A stretch of DNA of 52,027 nucleotides from Thermoplasmatota archaeon (GTDB lineage Archaea; Thermoplasmatota; E2; UBA202; JdFR-43): positions 1-52,027 of the forward strand of contig JAPDJP010000013.1 of NCBI GenBank assembly GCA_029259055.1, in the 5' to 3' direction. Below the pieces are notes generated by a model. That model saw only the letters and a list, made by a program, of their open reading frames with translations, searched no databases and was not told the DNA's origin. Below are positions 30,998 to 39,239 of this stretch, one piece after another. The first letter of the stretch is position 1, and every line of letters starts with the position of its first letter. Position numbers and translations under genes: made by a program.

Positions 30998-31194
30998 TCC
31001 AACAATTCTACATTCTTTGCTCTTGGTCCTTTTTCCGTTTCTACCAAATCAAACCTCACCTTCTGCCCTACTTTCAAACTTATATATCCTTCCTTTTTTA
31101 CATCGGAATAGTGAACAAAAACATCTTTTTGTCCATCTACTCCGATGAAACCATATCCCTTCTTATTTACCCATTTTTTTACGGTTCCTTCCAT
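30994..31194 (-). CDS. Cold-shock-domain (CspA-like) protein
   Basis: This 66-residue OB-fold protein has both RNP motifs: KKGYGFIGV (RNP1) and DVFVHYSDV (RNP2). It ends KGPRAKNVELLE as in bacterial CspA. Such proteins bind single-stranded RNA/DNA. They are uncommon in archaea and are usually taken as acquired from bacteria. It precedes and overlaps the dUTPase-like gene, making a two-gene minus-strand operon just after tRNA-Arg. Confidence 0.93.
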   Translation of the reverse strand: MEGTVKKWVNKKGYGFIGVDGQKDVFVHYSDVKKEGYISLKVGQKVRFDLVETEKGPRAKNVELLE

Positions 31195-31238
31195 ATTTTC
31201 CCCTTTTTACATGCTTTCCTTATATAAAAATGTTTGGA

Positions 31239-31327
31239 TGGGCCCGGTGGGATTTTCTGGCAAAGCCATTCGAACCCACGACCTGCAGCTCCGAAGGCTG
31301 CCGCCTTATCCACTAGGCTACGGGCCC
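31239..31327 (-). tRNA. tRNA-Arg(TCG) with a T-loop intron
   Basis: On the minus strand, GGGCCCG (31327-31321) pairs with CGGGCCC (31246-31240), discriminator A at 31239. The D arm is GCCT/AGGC. The anticodon stem GCAGC/GCTGC holds loop CTTCGGA, giving anticodon TCG. The T stem GTGGG/CCCAC encloses 23 nt instead of 7; removing 31268-31253 restores TTCGAAT. The gene lies 44 nt before the cold-shock gene on the same strand. Confidence 0.92.
31253..31268 (-). other. T-loop intron of tRNA-Arg (position 59/60)
   Basis: This 16-nt insert is the smallest of the three. It forms a minimal GGC-TTT-GCC hairpin. The exon TTC pairs with GAA of the intron as a 3-bp central helix. Both bulges are AAT, cut as AA/T. 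The splice position equals that in tRNA-Lys and tRNA-Pro. Confidence 0.8.
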
Positions 31328-31458
31328 CTTCCTTATTAATTTTGTTGTATTTTTATTATTTTTGTCTGTATTGTAGCTTGTTCATTGTTTATAGCTTGTT
31401 CGTTGCAAGCAAAATTGTTGCTAGATAACAATATATTAAGCCATATATATTATTGACA

Positions 31459-31671
31459 ATGGAAAATAGATACGTTAGGATAACGAGTGGTAAATACAAG
31501 GGTTGCATTGGTAAAATTGTATATGAATATAAACACTTCAATGGATTTTATTTAGTAAAAATAGTTCATAATCCTAATAAATCAATTTATGAATGGAATC
31601 CATCAAAAGAAGTTGTTGTAACAAAAAGTAGCATAGAAGAAATACCATATCCAGTTTTTATAGAAGAATAA
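31459..31671 (+). CDS. Small KOW-like/SH3-type hypothetical protein
   Basis: This is a 70-residue protein starting MENRYVRITSGKYKGCIGKIV. The GKYKGCIGKI stretch resembles a KOW motif as found in ribosomal L24/L26 and NusG/Spt5, followed by alternating strands that suggest a small beta barrel. TTG 31453 would add two residues; ATG 31459 is preferred. It stands alone between tRNA-Arg and a convergent secreted protein gene. RNA binding is possible but unproven. Confidence 0.65.
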   Translation: MENRYVRITSGKYKGCIGKIVYEYKHFNGFYLVKIVHNPNKSIYEWNPSKEVVVTKSSIEEIPYPVFIEE

Positions 31672-31678
31672 GTAAAAA

Positions 31679-32947
31679 TTAAAAGACAATTACCTTAACC
31701 TCATTTACCGCCTCCTCCCTATCATTTTTTGCAATCAACTTAAAAACATGTTTTCCTTTTGACAATTTAAGACTAATTGAAAATTCATCCTTTACTTTTC
31801 CAACAAAATTTTCATCTGCGTATAAAAAACCTGTTGCATTTATTACTTTTCCAGAAATGCTGAAATGGCCTATAACAATATTGTTTTCATTATACATTAT
31901 TTTCCTTCCATTTATATAAATTCCATATCTGGGCTCTTCAATATAGGCGGCGGTTTCGCTTGCGTAAGGCATTTCTTCTATTCCAGCAGCCCAGGCAATA
32001 CTCCTCCTTAAAATCCACCAATTGTAGCTAATAACGCTTTTATTTCCAATCCAGTTATAAATAAACCAAGTAAAGGGGCTCAACTTTTCCCATACTGGAA
32101 ATTCTTCGATATGACCATCAAAAAATGTTTCTCTTTCTGGGTGAGGGCCAAATAATACTATACGCCCTTTTCCATATGTTGTTGCTATAGCGGCATATTC
32201 TCCCTTTATATCGGTTGTTACATTTTTATATGGAATCCATCTTCCATTTTCCCATCTCCAAAAATGTAATGGTGCTACTTCCATTGGCTCTTCAGCGTAA
32301 ATGGCGAGGGGTACAACATCTCCCACTTTTGGATCTTTGCTATTAGCCAAATACATGCCCGGTCCTCCCCAATATCTAATACTCCTATTACAACCATAAA
32401 ATCCTTTAAAAATAGGTATGCTGTTATTTACTATGTATATTTTTATTGGTGGCCCGCCGTGTCGCCAATTAGATTTCCATAAATATTGCCATTCTTCGTC
32501 CTGCTGATCATTTACATATACGTTGGCTATTTTCAAAATAGATAAATTGATTATGCTGTTTGGACTCAGCTTTTCATTAAAGCCCATTGAAGCGAGATTT
32601 GCCCCTCCGCATATTCCAACGTATCCGCCTCCATTTTCAACAAATTTAATGACTTCTTTTCTCCATTTTGGATTCATTGCATCGAAATAGGGGCGAGCAG
32701 AACCAGGAATAACAAAAACATCAAATGACGAAAGCCTTCCTTCAATAACATCTCTTTTTGTTATGATATAAGGCTTTATGCTGTACTTTACATTACTTTT
32801 TATCCATGAATAATATATGGCATCTTTTACTTCTTCTGCAAACCTTTTGACAGCAGAAAAATAAATAGCTACCTTTATTTCTTTTTCTTCTATTCCATCA
32901 ATTTGAAGTAGGGATAAAAGCATTAAAATAACAACGATTTTTTTCAC
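31679..32947 (-). CDS. Secreted GATase1-like (BPL_N-type) protein with C-terminal module
   Basis: This 422-residue protein starts with a signal peptide (MKKIVVILMLLSLLQIDG). Residues about 25-330 resemble the class I glutamine amidotransferase-like fold found at the N-terminus of some biotin ligases. FVIPGSARPYFDAM is followed by FVENGGGYVGICGGANLAS, with a cysteine in the nucleophile-elbow position. Segments such as GKGRIVLFGPHPERETFFDG support this fold. The last 85 residues start with RYGIYINGRKIM and NIVIGHFSISG, a diverged copy of the terminal module seen in three other secreted proteins here. Function outside the cell is unknown. Confidence 0.75.
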   Translation of the reverse strand: MKKIVVILMLLSLLQIDGIEEKEIKVAIYFSAVKRFAEEVKDAIYYSWIKSNVKYSIKPYIITKRDVIEGRLSSFDVFVIPGSARPYFDAMNPKWRKEVIKFVENGGGYVGICGGANLASMGFNEKLSPNSIINLSILKIANVYVNDQQDEEWQYLWKSNWRHGGPPIKIYIVNNSIPIFKGFYGCNRSIRYWGGPGMYLANSKDPKVGDVVPLAIYAEEPMEVAPLHFWRWENGRWIPYKNVTTDIKGEYAAIATTYGKGRIVLFGPHPERETFFDGHIEEFPVWEKLSPFTWFIYNWIGNKSVISYNWWILRRSIAWAAGIEEMPYASETAAYIEEPRYGIYINGRKIMYNENNIVIGHFSISGKVINATGFLYADENFVGKVKDEFSISLKLSKGKHVFKLIAKNDREEAVNEVKVIVF

Positions 32948-32968
32948 ATTCGTTATATCAATGCTTTT

Positions 32969-33868
32969 TTATAACTTTTGCCTCAGATTCATTTGTTTGA
33001 AGAATTCCCATTTCTTATCTATGCTTTCCTTAATTTTTTGTATATCCTCTTCTTTTAAGTGCCTGAAGCGTCCCTGCATTTTTAACCATTCTTCTAATGG
33101 CTTCCTTTCCTTTCCTTCTAATAATCTTTTACTATCAGCGGTAAATTCAATTTTTCCATTTATAATTTCATATAAAATCCAGGCACCGGTTTGAACAGCT
33201 AATCTGGACATCTCCACAGTTTTACTCATATCAAATCGCCAGCCCGGCGGACAAGGGCATAAAATTTCAATATATCGAGGTCCTTTCATCTCCCTTGCCT
33301 TTTTCATCTTCTTATATAAATCCTCAGGATAAGCAATTGTTGCTGTTGCAATATACGGAATGTGGTGAGCCATCACAATTTCTGCAAGATTTTTTTCCAT
33401 TTCCTTTTTCCCGCTCCAAGTTGTAGTTGTCCAAGCCCCATATGGAGTTGCTCCACTCCTCTGTATACCAGTATTTGAATACATCTGATTGTTGTAACAT
33501 ACATAAATAAAGTTTGTTCCTCTTTCTAAAGCGCCAGATAAGGCTTGTAGACCTATATCATAACTTCCTCCATCTCCAGCCCAGACAACAGGAATTATAT
33601 CTTCTTTTCCAAGCATTTTTAAAGCTGATGCAATTCCAGATGCTGCTGCTGCAGATGCCTCAAAAGCAATATTTAGGGTAGGAACATTAAAAGATGTTTT
33701 TGGATGAAGAGATTGGATGACCGCACTGCAAGAAGCAGGTATTACCAAAATAGTTTTTCTACCTAAAGCTTTTAATGCGATTCTTAAAGCAATGGTTACA
33801 GGACAGCCAGGACAACCCGCATGCCCTTTCAATATATATTCCTCAGTAGGTAAATCTTTTATCGCCAT
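32969..33868 (-). CDS. porB: Pyruvate:ferredoxin oxidoreductase beta subunit
   Basis: This 299-residue thiamine-diphosphate subunit has the TPP-Mg motif GDGGSYDIGLQALSGALERG ending in CYNNQMYSNTGIQRSGATP. Cluster cysteines are HAGCPGCP at the N-terminus and a further one in the CPCPPGWRF region. The last gene of the porG-D-A-B operon, it follows porA with no gap. The PPGWRF segment fits the pyruvate-specific members, but a 2-ketoisovalerate specificity cannot be excluded from sequence alone. Confidence 0.93.
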   Translation of the reverse strand: MAIKDLPTEEYILKGHAGCPGCPVTIALRIALKALGRKTILVIPASCSAVIQSLHPKTSFNVPTLNIAFEASAAAASGIASALKMLGKEDIIPVVWAGDGGSYDIGLQALSGALERGTNFIYVCYNNQMYSNTGIQRSGATPYGAWTTTTWSGKKEMEKNLAEIVMAHHIPYIATATIAYPEDLYKKMKKAREMKGPRYIEILCPCPPGWRFDMSKTVEMSRLAVQTGAWILYEIINGKIEFTADSKRLLEGKERKPLEEWLKMQGRFRHLKEEDIQKIKESIDKKWEFFKQMNLRQKL

Positions 33869-34984
33869 TTACTTCACCTCAATTCCATACCAACCATCCT
33901 TTCCCTTTTTGGCATATTCATACATTTTCTCTATATCCTTATAATTAATGTCAACCCCTCCCAATCCAGCAATAAATCCATAAACTTCTTTGCCATCCAT
34001 TTCCATCTCGCTGTAAATTATGCCTCCTAGTCCCGGGGAAAAAGCTCGGTCGATTACAATCATTTTATCATATTTCAAATACTCATGTGGAAAAGGTCTA
34101 TAAGTTCTTAGCTTTATCAATCCTATTCGATTCCCTTTATCCCTTAGTCTATCAACAGCAATTTTTGCTTCTGCCGCCAAAGCAGACATGGTAACTATTA
34201 CATAATCTGCATCATCGCATCTATATTCCTCAACAAGTCTATATTCTCTTCCAAATTTTCTTCCAAATTCCTCCCCAACTTCTTCTATAACCTTTTTTGC
34301 TTCTTTCATTGCCTTTTCCATTGAATATCTTATTTCTAAATATGGTTCTGGAGGCACTATATTTCCATGGGTAATTGGATTATTTATATCGAGTTGCCAT
34401 GTCGATTTATATTCATTTAAGAAATCGTCTATTTCCTCTTGTTTTGGAACTTCAACTGGCATTGAAGTATGGCTCAAAATGAAGCCATCATAACAAATCA
34501 TTACTGGCAAACGAATTCTCTCATCCTCTCCTATTTTATATGCCTGGATAACGTTATCAAAAATTTCCTGATTGCTTGATGCATAAAACTGTATCCATCC
34601 TGTATCGCGTTGCGCCATCGAATCATTTAAGTCACTCCATATATTCCAGCCCGGACCAATTGCTCTATTTACATTTACCATTACAATGGGCAATCTTGCT
34701 AGAGCAGCCCAATGCAACATTTCATGCATTAAAAGCAAGCCATGGGAGGAAGTGGCGGTAAATGTTCTCGCCCCAACAGCTGCCGCCCCGATACATGCAG
34801 TCATTGCAGAATGTTCAGATTCGACTCTTATAAATTCTGAATTTAACTCACCACTTTCAACATATTGTGCAAGTCTTTCAACAACGGTTGTTTGGGGCGT
34901 TATTGGATATGCAGCAATTACATGAGGCTTCGCCATTTTTGCCGCTAAAGCAGCAATATGATTACCAGTATCTACCACGATCAT
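33869..34984 (-). CDS. porA: Pyruvate:ferredoxin oxidoreductase alpha subunit
   Basis: This 371-residue subunit contains AAYPITPQTTVVERLAQYV and the FIRVESEHSAMTACIGAAAVGARTFTATSSHG segment that packs against TPP. The frame is open upstream to 35023, but the start is taken at ATG 34984. GGAGGG lies five nt before it and the ATG overlaps the porD stop (ATGA). The upstream extension would be inside porD. Confidence 0.93.
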   Translation of the reverse strand: MIVVDTGNHIAALAAKMAKPHVIAAYPITPQTTVVERLAQYVESGELNSEFIRVESEHSAMTACIGAAAVGARTFTATSSHGLLLMHEMLHWAALARLPIVMVNVNRAIGPGWNIWSDLNDSMAQRDTGWIQFYASSNQEIFDNVIQAYKIGEDERIRLPVMICYDGFILSHTSMPVEVPKQEEIDDFLNEYKSTWQLDINNPITHGNIVPPEPYLEIRYSMEKAMKEAKKVIEEVGEEFGRKFGREYRLVEEYRCDDADYVIVTMSALAAEAKIAVDRLRDKGNRIGLIKLRTYRPFPHEYLKYDKMIVIDRAFSPGLGGIIYSEMEMDGKEVYGFIAGLGGVDINYKDIEKMYEYAKKGKDGWYGIEVK

Positions 34985-35232
34985 TTTTCCTCCCTCTCCA
35001 TTTTTATTGCATTTGTTGGACATTCATTTGCACATATCCCGCAACCTTTGCAATATTCATAATCTATAACTGGATAATCTCCTCTACTTATTGCTAAATC
35101 TGGACAAAAAACCCAACATCTCCAGCATCTAACACATTTTTCCTTATTTAAAATGGGCTTAAAAACTCTCCATGTTCCAGTTTTTCCCATAGCACCTTCT
35201 GTCGGAATAGATATAGCTGTTTTTTCTATCAT
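34981..35232 (-). CDS. porD: Pyruvate:ferredoxin oxidoreductase delta subunit (2x4Fe-4S)
   Basis: This 83-residue ferredoxin-like subunit carries two CxxCxxCxxxC clusters: CVRCWRCWVFC and CKGCGICANEC. It transfers electrons from the catalytic subunits to free ferredoxin. ATGA overlaps occur with both porG and porA, showing tight coupling. Confidence 0.95.
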   Translation of the reverse strand: MIEKTAISIPTEGAMGKTGTWRVFKPILNKEKCVRCWRCWVFCPDLAISRGDYPVIDYEYCKGCGICANECPTNAIKMEREEK

Positions 35233-35777
35233 AAAATCACCTTATTATATGCTTCCTCAACGGCTCTTTCATTTTTTTCAGCTATTTTACCAAATCTTTC
35301 TCTTATTGCTTCTTTTAGGGCTTCCAATTTTACCCCATTCAATATTCTAACAAGAGCTCCCACCATAGGAGTATTAACTACAGGAATTCCTCCTACTCTT
35401 ATATCATTTTTTAATGCTATACTTGTTGCATCGACGGTGGCAACTTTATAGGGAAAAGAAAAATCTACAGGCTTTTTATATGAGTTTAACAATATTATGC
35501 CATCTTTTTTTAAGCCCGCTGTCACATCTATAACATCCATAATTCCCGTATCCAAAACAACAACTATATCTGGCTCTTTTATCTGGCTCCTTAAAAATAT
35601 TTCCTCATTGCTTATTCTTGCAAATGCTTTTACTGGGGCTCCTCTTCTTTCTGCACCAAAAAAAGGAAATGCCTGAACCCCTCTATTCCCGCTTTTTAAG
35701 GCAGCGGAGGCAAGTAAATTAGCAGCTGTAACAGCTCCTTGACCCCCTCTCCCATAGAATATTATTTCTTTTAACAT
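35229..35777 (-). CDS. porG: Pyruvate:ferredoxin oxidoreductase gamma subunit
   Basis: This 182-residue subunit begins with YGRGGQGAVTAANLLASAAL and QAFPFFGAERRGAPVKAF, the hallmarks of the CoA-binding gamma domain. It is the first gene of the operon. It is divergent from mcm across a 162-nt AT-rich region that must hold both promoters. Confidence 0.95.
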   Translation of the reverse strand: MLKEIIFYGRGGQGAVTAANLLASAALKSGNRGVQAFPFFGAERRGAPVKAFARISNEEIFLRSQIKEPDIVVVLDTGIMDVIDVTAGLKKDGIILLNSYKKPVDFSFPYKVATVDATSIALKNDIRVGGIPVVNTPMVGALVRILNGVKLEALKEAIRERFGKIAEKNERAVEEAYNKVIL

Positions 35778-35939
35778 TTGGTAATGAATGCAACCATTAT
35801 TAAAAAAATTTTTGTGTGCAATGAGATATCAAAGTTATCAAAATTTTTCCAAATACAACAAAACAAAACACAAAACAATAAAATTTATATATGACTGAAA
35901 GGGGAGAGTTTTATAAAAACTAAGTGGATTATAAAAATA

Positions 35940-38006
35940 ATGGCAATCTCAAGTTTAGAAAGTTTAATGGAAAGATGGGAAAGATTTTTCCAAGAATATT
36001 GTAAGGACAAAATAGAAAGTGTTGCCTTACTTTATCCAGAAAAGAAAAGTTTATTGTTGGACTATTGGGATATTGATAGATATGATTCAGAATTAGGAGA
36101 GTATTTATTAGAAAAACCATATAGAGCAATATATGCTGCAGAAGTTGCCCTCAAAAGAATAGATGTTGCAGGGGAAGCTCCCCCTCTTCATTTTAGAATA
36201 AAGAATTTGCCAGAAACAAGAAAAATAGAAATTAGGGATTTAAGAGCTACCCATTTAGGAAAGTTTATTGCAGTAGATGGATTGGTTAAAAAAGTTACTG
36301 AAGTTCGCCCAAAGTTAAGAGATGCTGCATTTGAATGTCAGAAATGTGGAGCAATCATTAAAGTTCCGCAAGAAGAAAATACAATAACAGAACCATTGGA
36401 ATGCTATAGCGATCAAGGAGGGTGCGGCAGAAAATCTTCTTTTAAGTTACTAACTGAAGAATCTGTTTTTATAGATAGCCAGAAAATTGAAATCCAGGAA
36501 AGTCCTGAAGGATTGAGGGGAGGAGCCCAGCCAATGAGGCTTGTTATACATTTAGAGGATGATTTAGTGGGAGATATTGTTCCTGGAGATAGAATTACAG
36601 TAAATGGAATATTGAGAGCTCAATCAAGGAGAAGTGGGAGAGTTAAATTAACAGAATTTAATAAAGTTATGGATGCAAACAGCATAGAAATTAAAGAACA
36701 AGCATTTGAAGAAATTGCAATAAGTGAGGAAGATGAGAAAAAAATTAAGGAAGTAAGTAAAGACCCTATGCTATATGAAAAAATCAGAAATTCTATAGCT
36801 CCAACAATATATGGTTTGGAAACTGAAAAAGATGCCTTAGCCTTACAATTATTTGGGGGAGTTCCTAAAATAATGCCAGATGGAACAAGAATAAGAGGAG
36901 ACATTCACATATTACTTGTTGGCGACCCCGGCACCGCAAAAAGCCAGTTGTTGCGATACATTTCCCAGTTAGCTCCTCGTAGCATATATACTTCTGGCAA
37001 ATCAAGTAGTGCAGCTGGATTAACAGCCTCAGCAGTAAGAAGCGATGAATTTGGAGAAGGAAGATGGACATTAGAAGCTGGTGCTTTAGTTTTGGCAGAT
37101 TTGGGCATAGCATGTGTTGACGAACTAGATAAAATGTCTCCAAAAGATCGAGATGCCTTACACCAAGCAATGGAACAACAAGAAATCAGTGTTGCAAAAG
37201 CTGGTATAAACGCTACTTTAAAATCAAGATGTGCTTTACTCGGAGCAGCTAACCCAAAGTTTGGAAGATTTGATGAATATTCCCCATTGGCAGACCAAAT
37301 AAATATACCACCAGCTTTGCTGTCAAGATTTGATTTAATATTTCCATTGACCGATAAGCCAGATAAGGAAAGAGACGAAGCGCTGGCTAGCCATATATTG
37401 GAAGTGCATAAATATGGAGAGATATTGGCGTGTGACAAGGAAATAGAAATAGATAAAATAAAACCAGCTTTCGACCCAGAATTTTTAAGGAAATATATTG
37501 CATATGCTAAAAGAAATGTATTTCCTATTTTAACGGAAGAAGCAATGGAAAAAATAAAGGAATATTATGTTGACATGAGAGCGAGGTCGAAGGAAACAGT
37601 GCCATTTACTCCTCGCCAGCTAGAAGCATTCATAAGAATAGCAGAAGCGTCTGCAAGAATGCGCTTATCAAATGTTGTTACTGCTGAAGATGCAGAAAGA
37701 GCTATAAAAATCGTTGAATATTATTTAAGGAAAGTAGGGATGGAAAGAGAAATAGGAGACTTCAATATTGACATTATTACAACAGGAATAACGAAGACAC
37801 AAAAGGATAAAATGAAAATAATAACAGAAATAATAAGAGAAATTTGCCAAGAAATAGAAGGACCAGCTCCTCTTGAAGAAATAATAGAGAGAGCAAAAGA
37901 AGAAGGAATGGATAAGGATACCGTTGAAAAATTGATAAATAAAATGAGAAAAGAGGGGATAATATTTGAGCCAAAACATGGAAAATATAGACTCACAAGT
38001 GAATAA
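35940..38006 (+). CDS. mcm: Replicative minichromosome maintenance helicase MCM
   Basis: This is the 688-residue replicative helicase subunit. The N-terminal domain has a zinc site (CQKC ... CYSDQGGCG, about residues 131-160). The AAA+ domain has Walker A GDPGTAKSQ at about 328, sensor/hairpin regions and Walker B ACVDELDKM at about 389-397, with the arginine finger in LLSRFDLIF. A C-terminal winged helix (residues about 610-688) ends the protein. No intein is present. The 3' end overlaps the DUF424 gene, starting a four-gene operon with NMD3 and a HAD phosphatase. Orc1/Cdc6 lies about 9 kb downstream. Confidence 0.97.
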   Translation: MAISSLESLMERWERFFQEYCKDKIESVALLYPEKKSLLLDYWDIDRYDSELGEYLLEKPYRAIYAAEVALKRIDVAGEAPPLHFRIKNLPETRKIEIRDLRATHLGKFIAVDGLVKKVTEVRPKLRDAAFECQKCGAIIKVPQEENTITEPLECYSDQGGCGRKSSFKLLTEESVFIDSQKIEIQESPEGLRGGAQPMRLVIHLEDDLVGDIVPGDRITVNGILRAQSRRSGRVKLTEFNKVMDANSIEIKEQAFEEIAISEEDEKKIKEVSKDPMLYEKIRNSIAPTIYGLETEKDALALQLFGGVPKIMPDGTRIRGDIHILLVGDPGTAKSQLLRYISQLAPRSIYTSGKSSSAAGLTASAVRSDEFGEGRWTLEAGALVLADLGIACVDELDKMSPKDRDALHQAMEQQEISVAKAGINATLKSRCALLGAANPKFGRFDEYSPLADQINIPPALLSRFDLIFPLTDKPDKERDEALASHILEVHKYGEILACDKEIEIDKIKPAFDPEFLRKYIAYAKRNVFPILTEEAMEKIKEYYVDMRARSKETVPFTPRQLEAFIRIAEASARMRLSNVVTAEDAERAIKIVEYYLRKVGMEREIGDFNIDIITTGITKTQKDKMKIITEIIREICQEIEGPAPLEEIIERAKEEGMDKDTVEKLINKMRKEGIIFEPKHGKYRLTSE

Positions 38007-38301
38007 AGGGATTTATATAAAAGTATATAAAGTGCAAAATGAAACGCTTGTTGCAGCTTGTGATGCAGAATTAATAGGAAAAACTTTAAGGGAAGGAGAA
38101 ATAGAATTTAAAATATCAAAAGAGTTTTATGGAGATATTATTGGTGACGAAGAACTGTTAAAAAAACATTTAATGCATGCAACAATAGCAAATTTAGTAG
38201 GAGAAAGAGCCGTAAAATGCGGGATTGAATTAGGAATTATTGACGAAGAAAACGTTATAAAGATTGCTGGTATTCCACATGCTCAGTTTGCTTTACTATG
38301 A
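37978..38301 (+). CDS. DUF424 family protein
   Basis: This is an archaeal conserved protein of about 100 residues with the core ETLVAACDAELIGKTLREG, the ISKEFYGD segment and ATIANLVGERAV. The start is uncertain. ATG 37978 lies inside the end of mcm; GTG 37999, which would begin MNKGIYIKVYK, matches the usual family N-terminus more closely. Function is unknown. It overlaps nmd3 (ATGA), and its company suggests a role in information processing. Confidence 0.85.
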   Translation: MENIDSQVNKGIYIKVYKVQNETLVAACDAELIGKTLREGEIEFKISKEFYGDIIGDEELLKKHLMHATIANLVGERAVKCGIELGIIDEENVIKIAGIPHAQFALL

Positions 38302-39239
38302 TTTGTGTAGAATGCGGAAAAGAAGGAAAAACATATGAAGGACTATGCTTGGATTGCTATTTGAAAAAGAAAAAGTTAATTGATATTCCATCTAAGATAA
38401 CAATTACATTTTGTAGAAATTGTGATTCTTATAGAATAGAGAAAACATGGAAAAGAGGGAATTTTTTTGAAGATTTAAAGAGGTATATAGATAGCAAAAT
38501 AAGGGCAGATGTTAATTATAAATTAGATTTTGATGGAAAAAGAGTAAGATGCGTGGGATTTTTTGAAGGAAGGAAAATACAGGAAGAGAAAGAAATAGAA
38601 ATAATAAAAAAATATAGACTCTGCGATAAATGCGCGTTAAAAAGGGGAGGATATTATGAAGCAATTTTGCAAATAAGAGGAACTAAAGATTATAAAGAAA
38701 TAGAAAAAATCATAAAAAGGAAAATAAAAGAAAAAGAAACCTTCATTTCTAAAAAAGAAATTGTAAGGGGAGGAATAGATTATTATATAGGAAACAAGAA
38801 GGCGGCGATGGCGGCTGTTAAAGAAATAAAGGAGAAGTTTGGAGGAGATGTTAATATTTCATCCTCACTTGTTGGATTAAAAGAAGGGAAGAGAATATAT
38901 AGAGATACATACAGCATCAGATTTCCAGAATATTCAATAGGGGATTTTTTGAAAATCGATGAGAAAGTTTACAGAATAGTAGCTATAGGTAAAAAATTAG
39001 AACTGGAGGATTTTGAAGGGGAAAGAAAGCACTTTTATAAAGACGAGTTAAAGAAGGCTATTAAACTAGAAATGGAGAAAAGAGATGCTATGGTTTTGCA
39101 TGAAGATGATAAAGGATTGTACATAATGGATACAAAAACTTATAAAACCTTTTTTATAAATAAGCCGAGAAACTGGAAAAATGGGAAAAAATTAAAAATT
39201 GTTGAATATGAAGGGAAAGTTTATGGAATATGCGAATGA
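38298..39239 (+). CDS. nmd3: NMD3-like protein (archaeal homologue of the 60S export adapter)
   Basis: This 313-residue protein has the NMD3 zinc-binding region with paired CxxC motifs: CVECGK, CLDCYL, CRNCDSY and a later CDKCALKRGGYYEA. That region is followed by the EIVRGGIDYYIGN and FGGDVNISSSLVGLKEGKR segments conserved in the family. In eukaryotes NMD3 binds the 60S subunit; archaeal versions probably act in large-subunit assembly. It overlaps DUF424 and the HAD gene. Confidence 0.9.
   Translation: MICVECGKEGKTYEGLCLDCYLKKKKLIDIPSKITITFCRNCDSYRIEKTWKRGNFFEDLKRYIDSKIRADVNYKLDFDGKRVRCVGFFEGRKIQEEKEIEIIKKYRLCDKCALKRGGYYEAILQIRGTKDYKEIEKIIKRKIKEKETFISKKEIVRGGIDYYIGNKKAAMAAVKEIKEKFGGDVNISSSLVGLKEGKRIYRDTYSIRFPEYSIGDFLKIDEKVYRIVAIGKKLELEDFEGERKHFYKDELKKAIKLEMEKRDAMVLHEDDKGLYIMDTKTYKTFFINKPRNWKNGKKLKIVEYEGKVYGICE

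Noticed and set aside
34985-35023. Upstream start for porA
   Set aside because: It lies inside porD, and the ATG at 34984 has a strong GGAGGG and an ATGA overlap with the porD stop.
35892-35924. Ten-codon upstream frame before mcm
   Set aside because: It lies in promoter-like AT-rich sequence, has no ribosome-binding site and does not overlap mcm.
35940-38006. Intein in MCM or in the polymerase subunits
   Set aside because: All conserved motifs follow each other without extra sequence, and no HN splice junction or homing endonuclease motif is seen.
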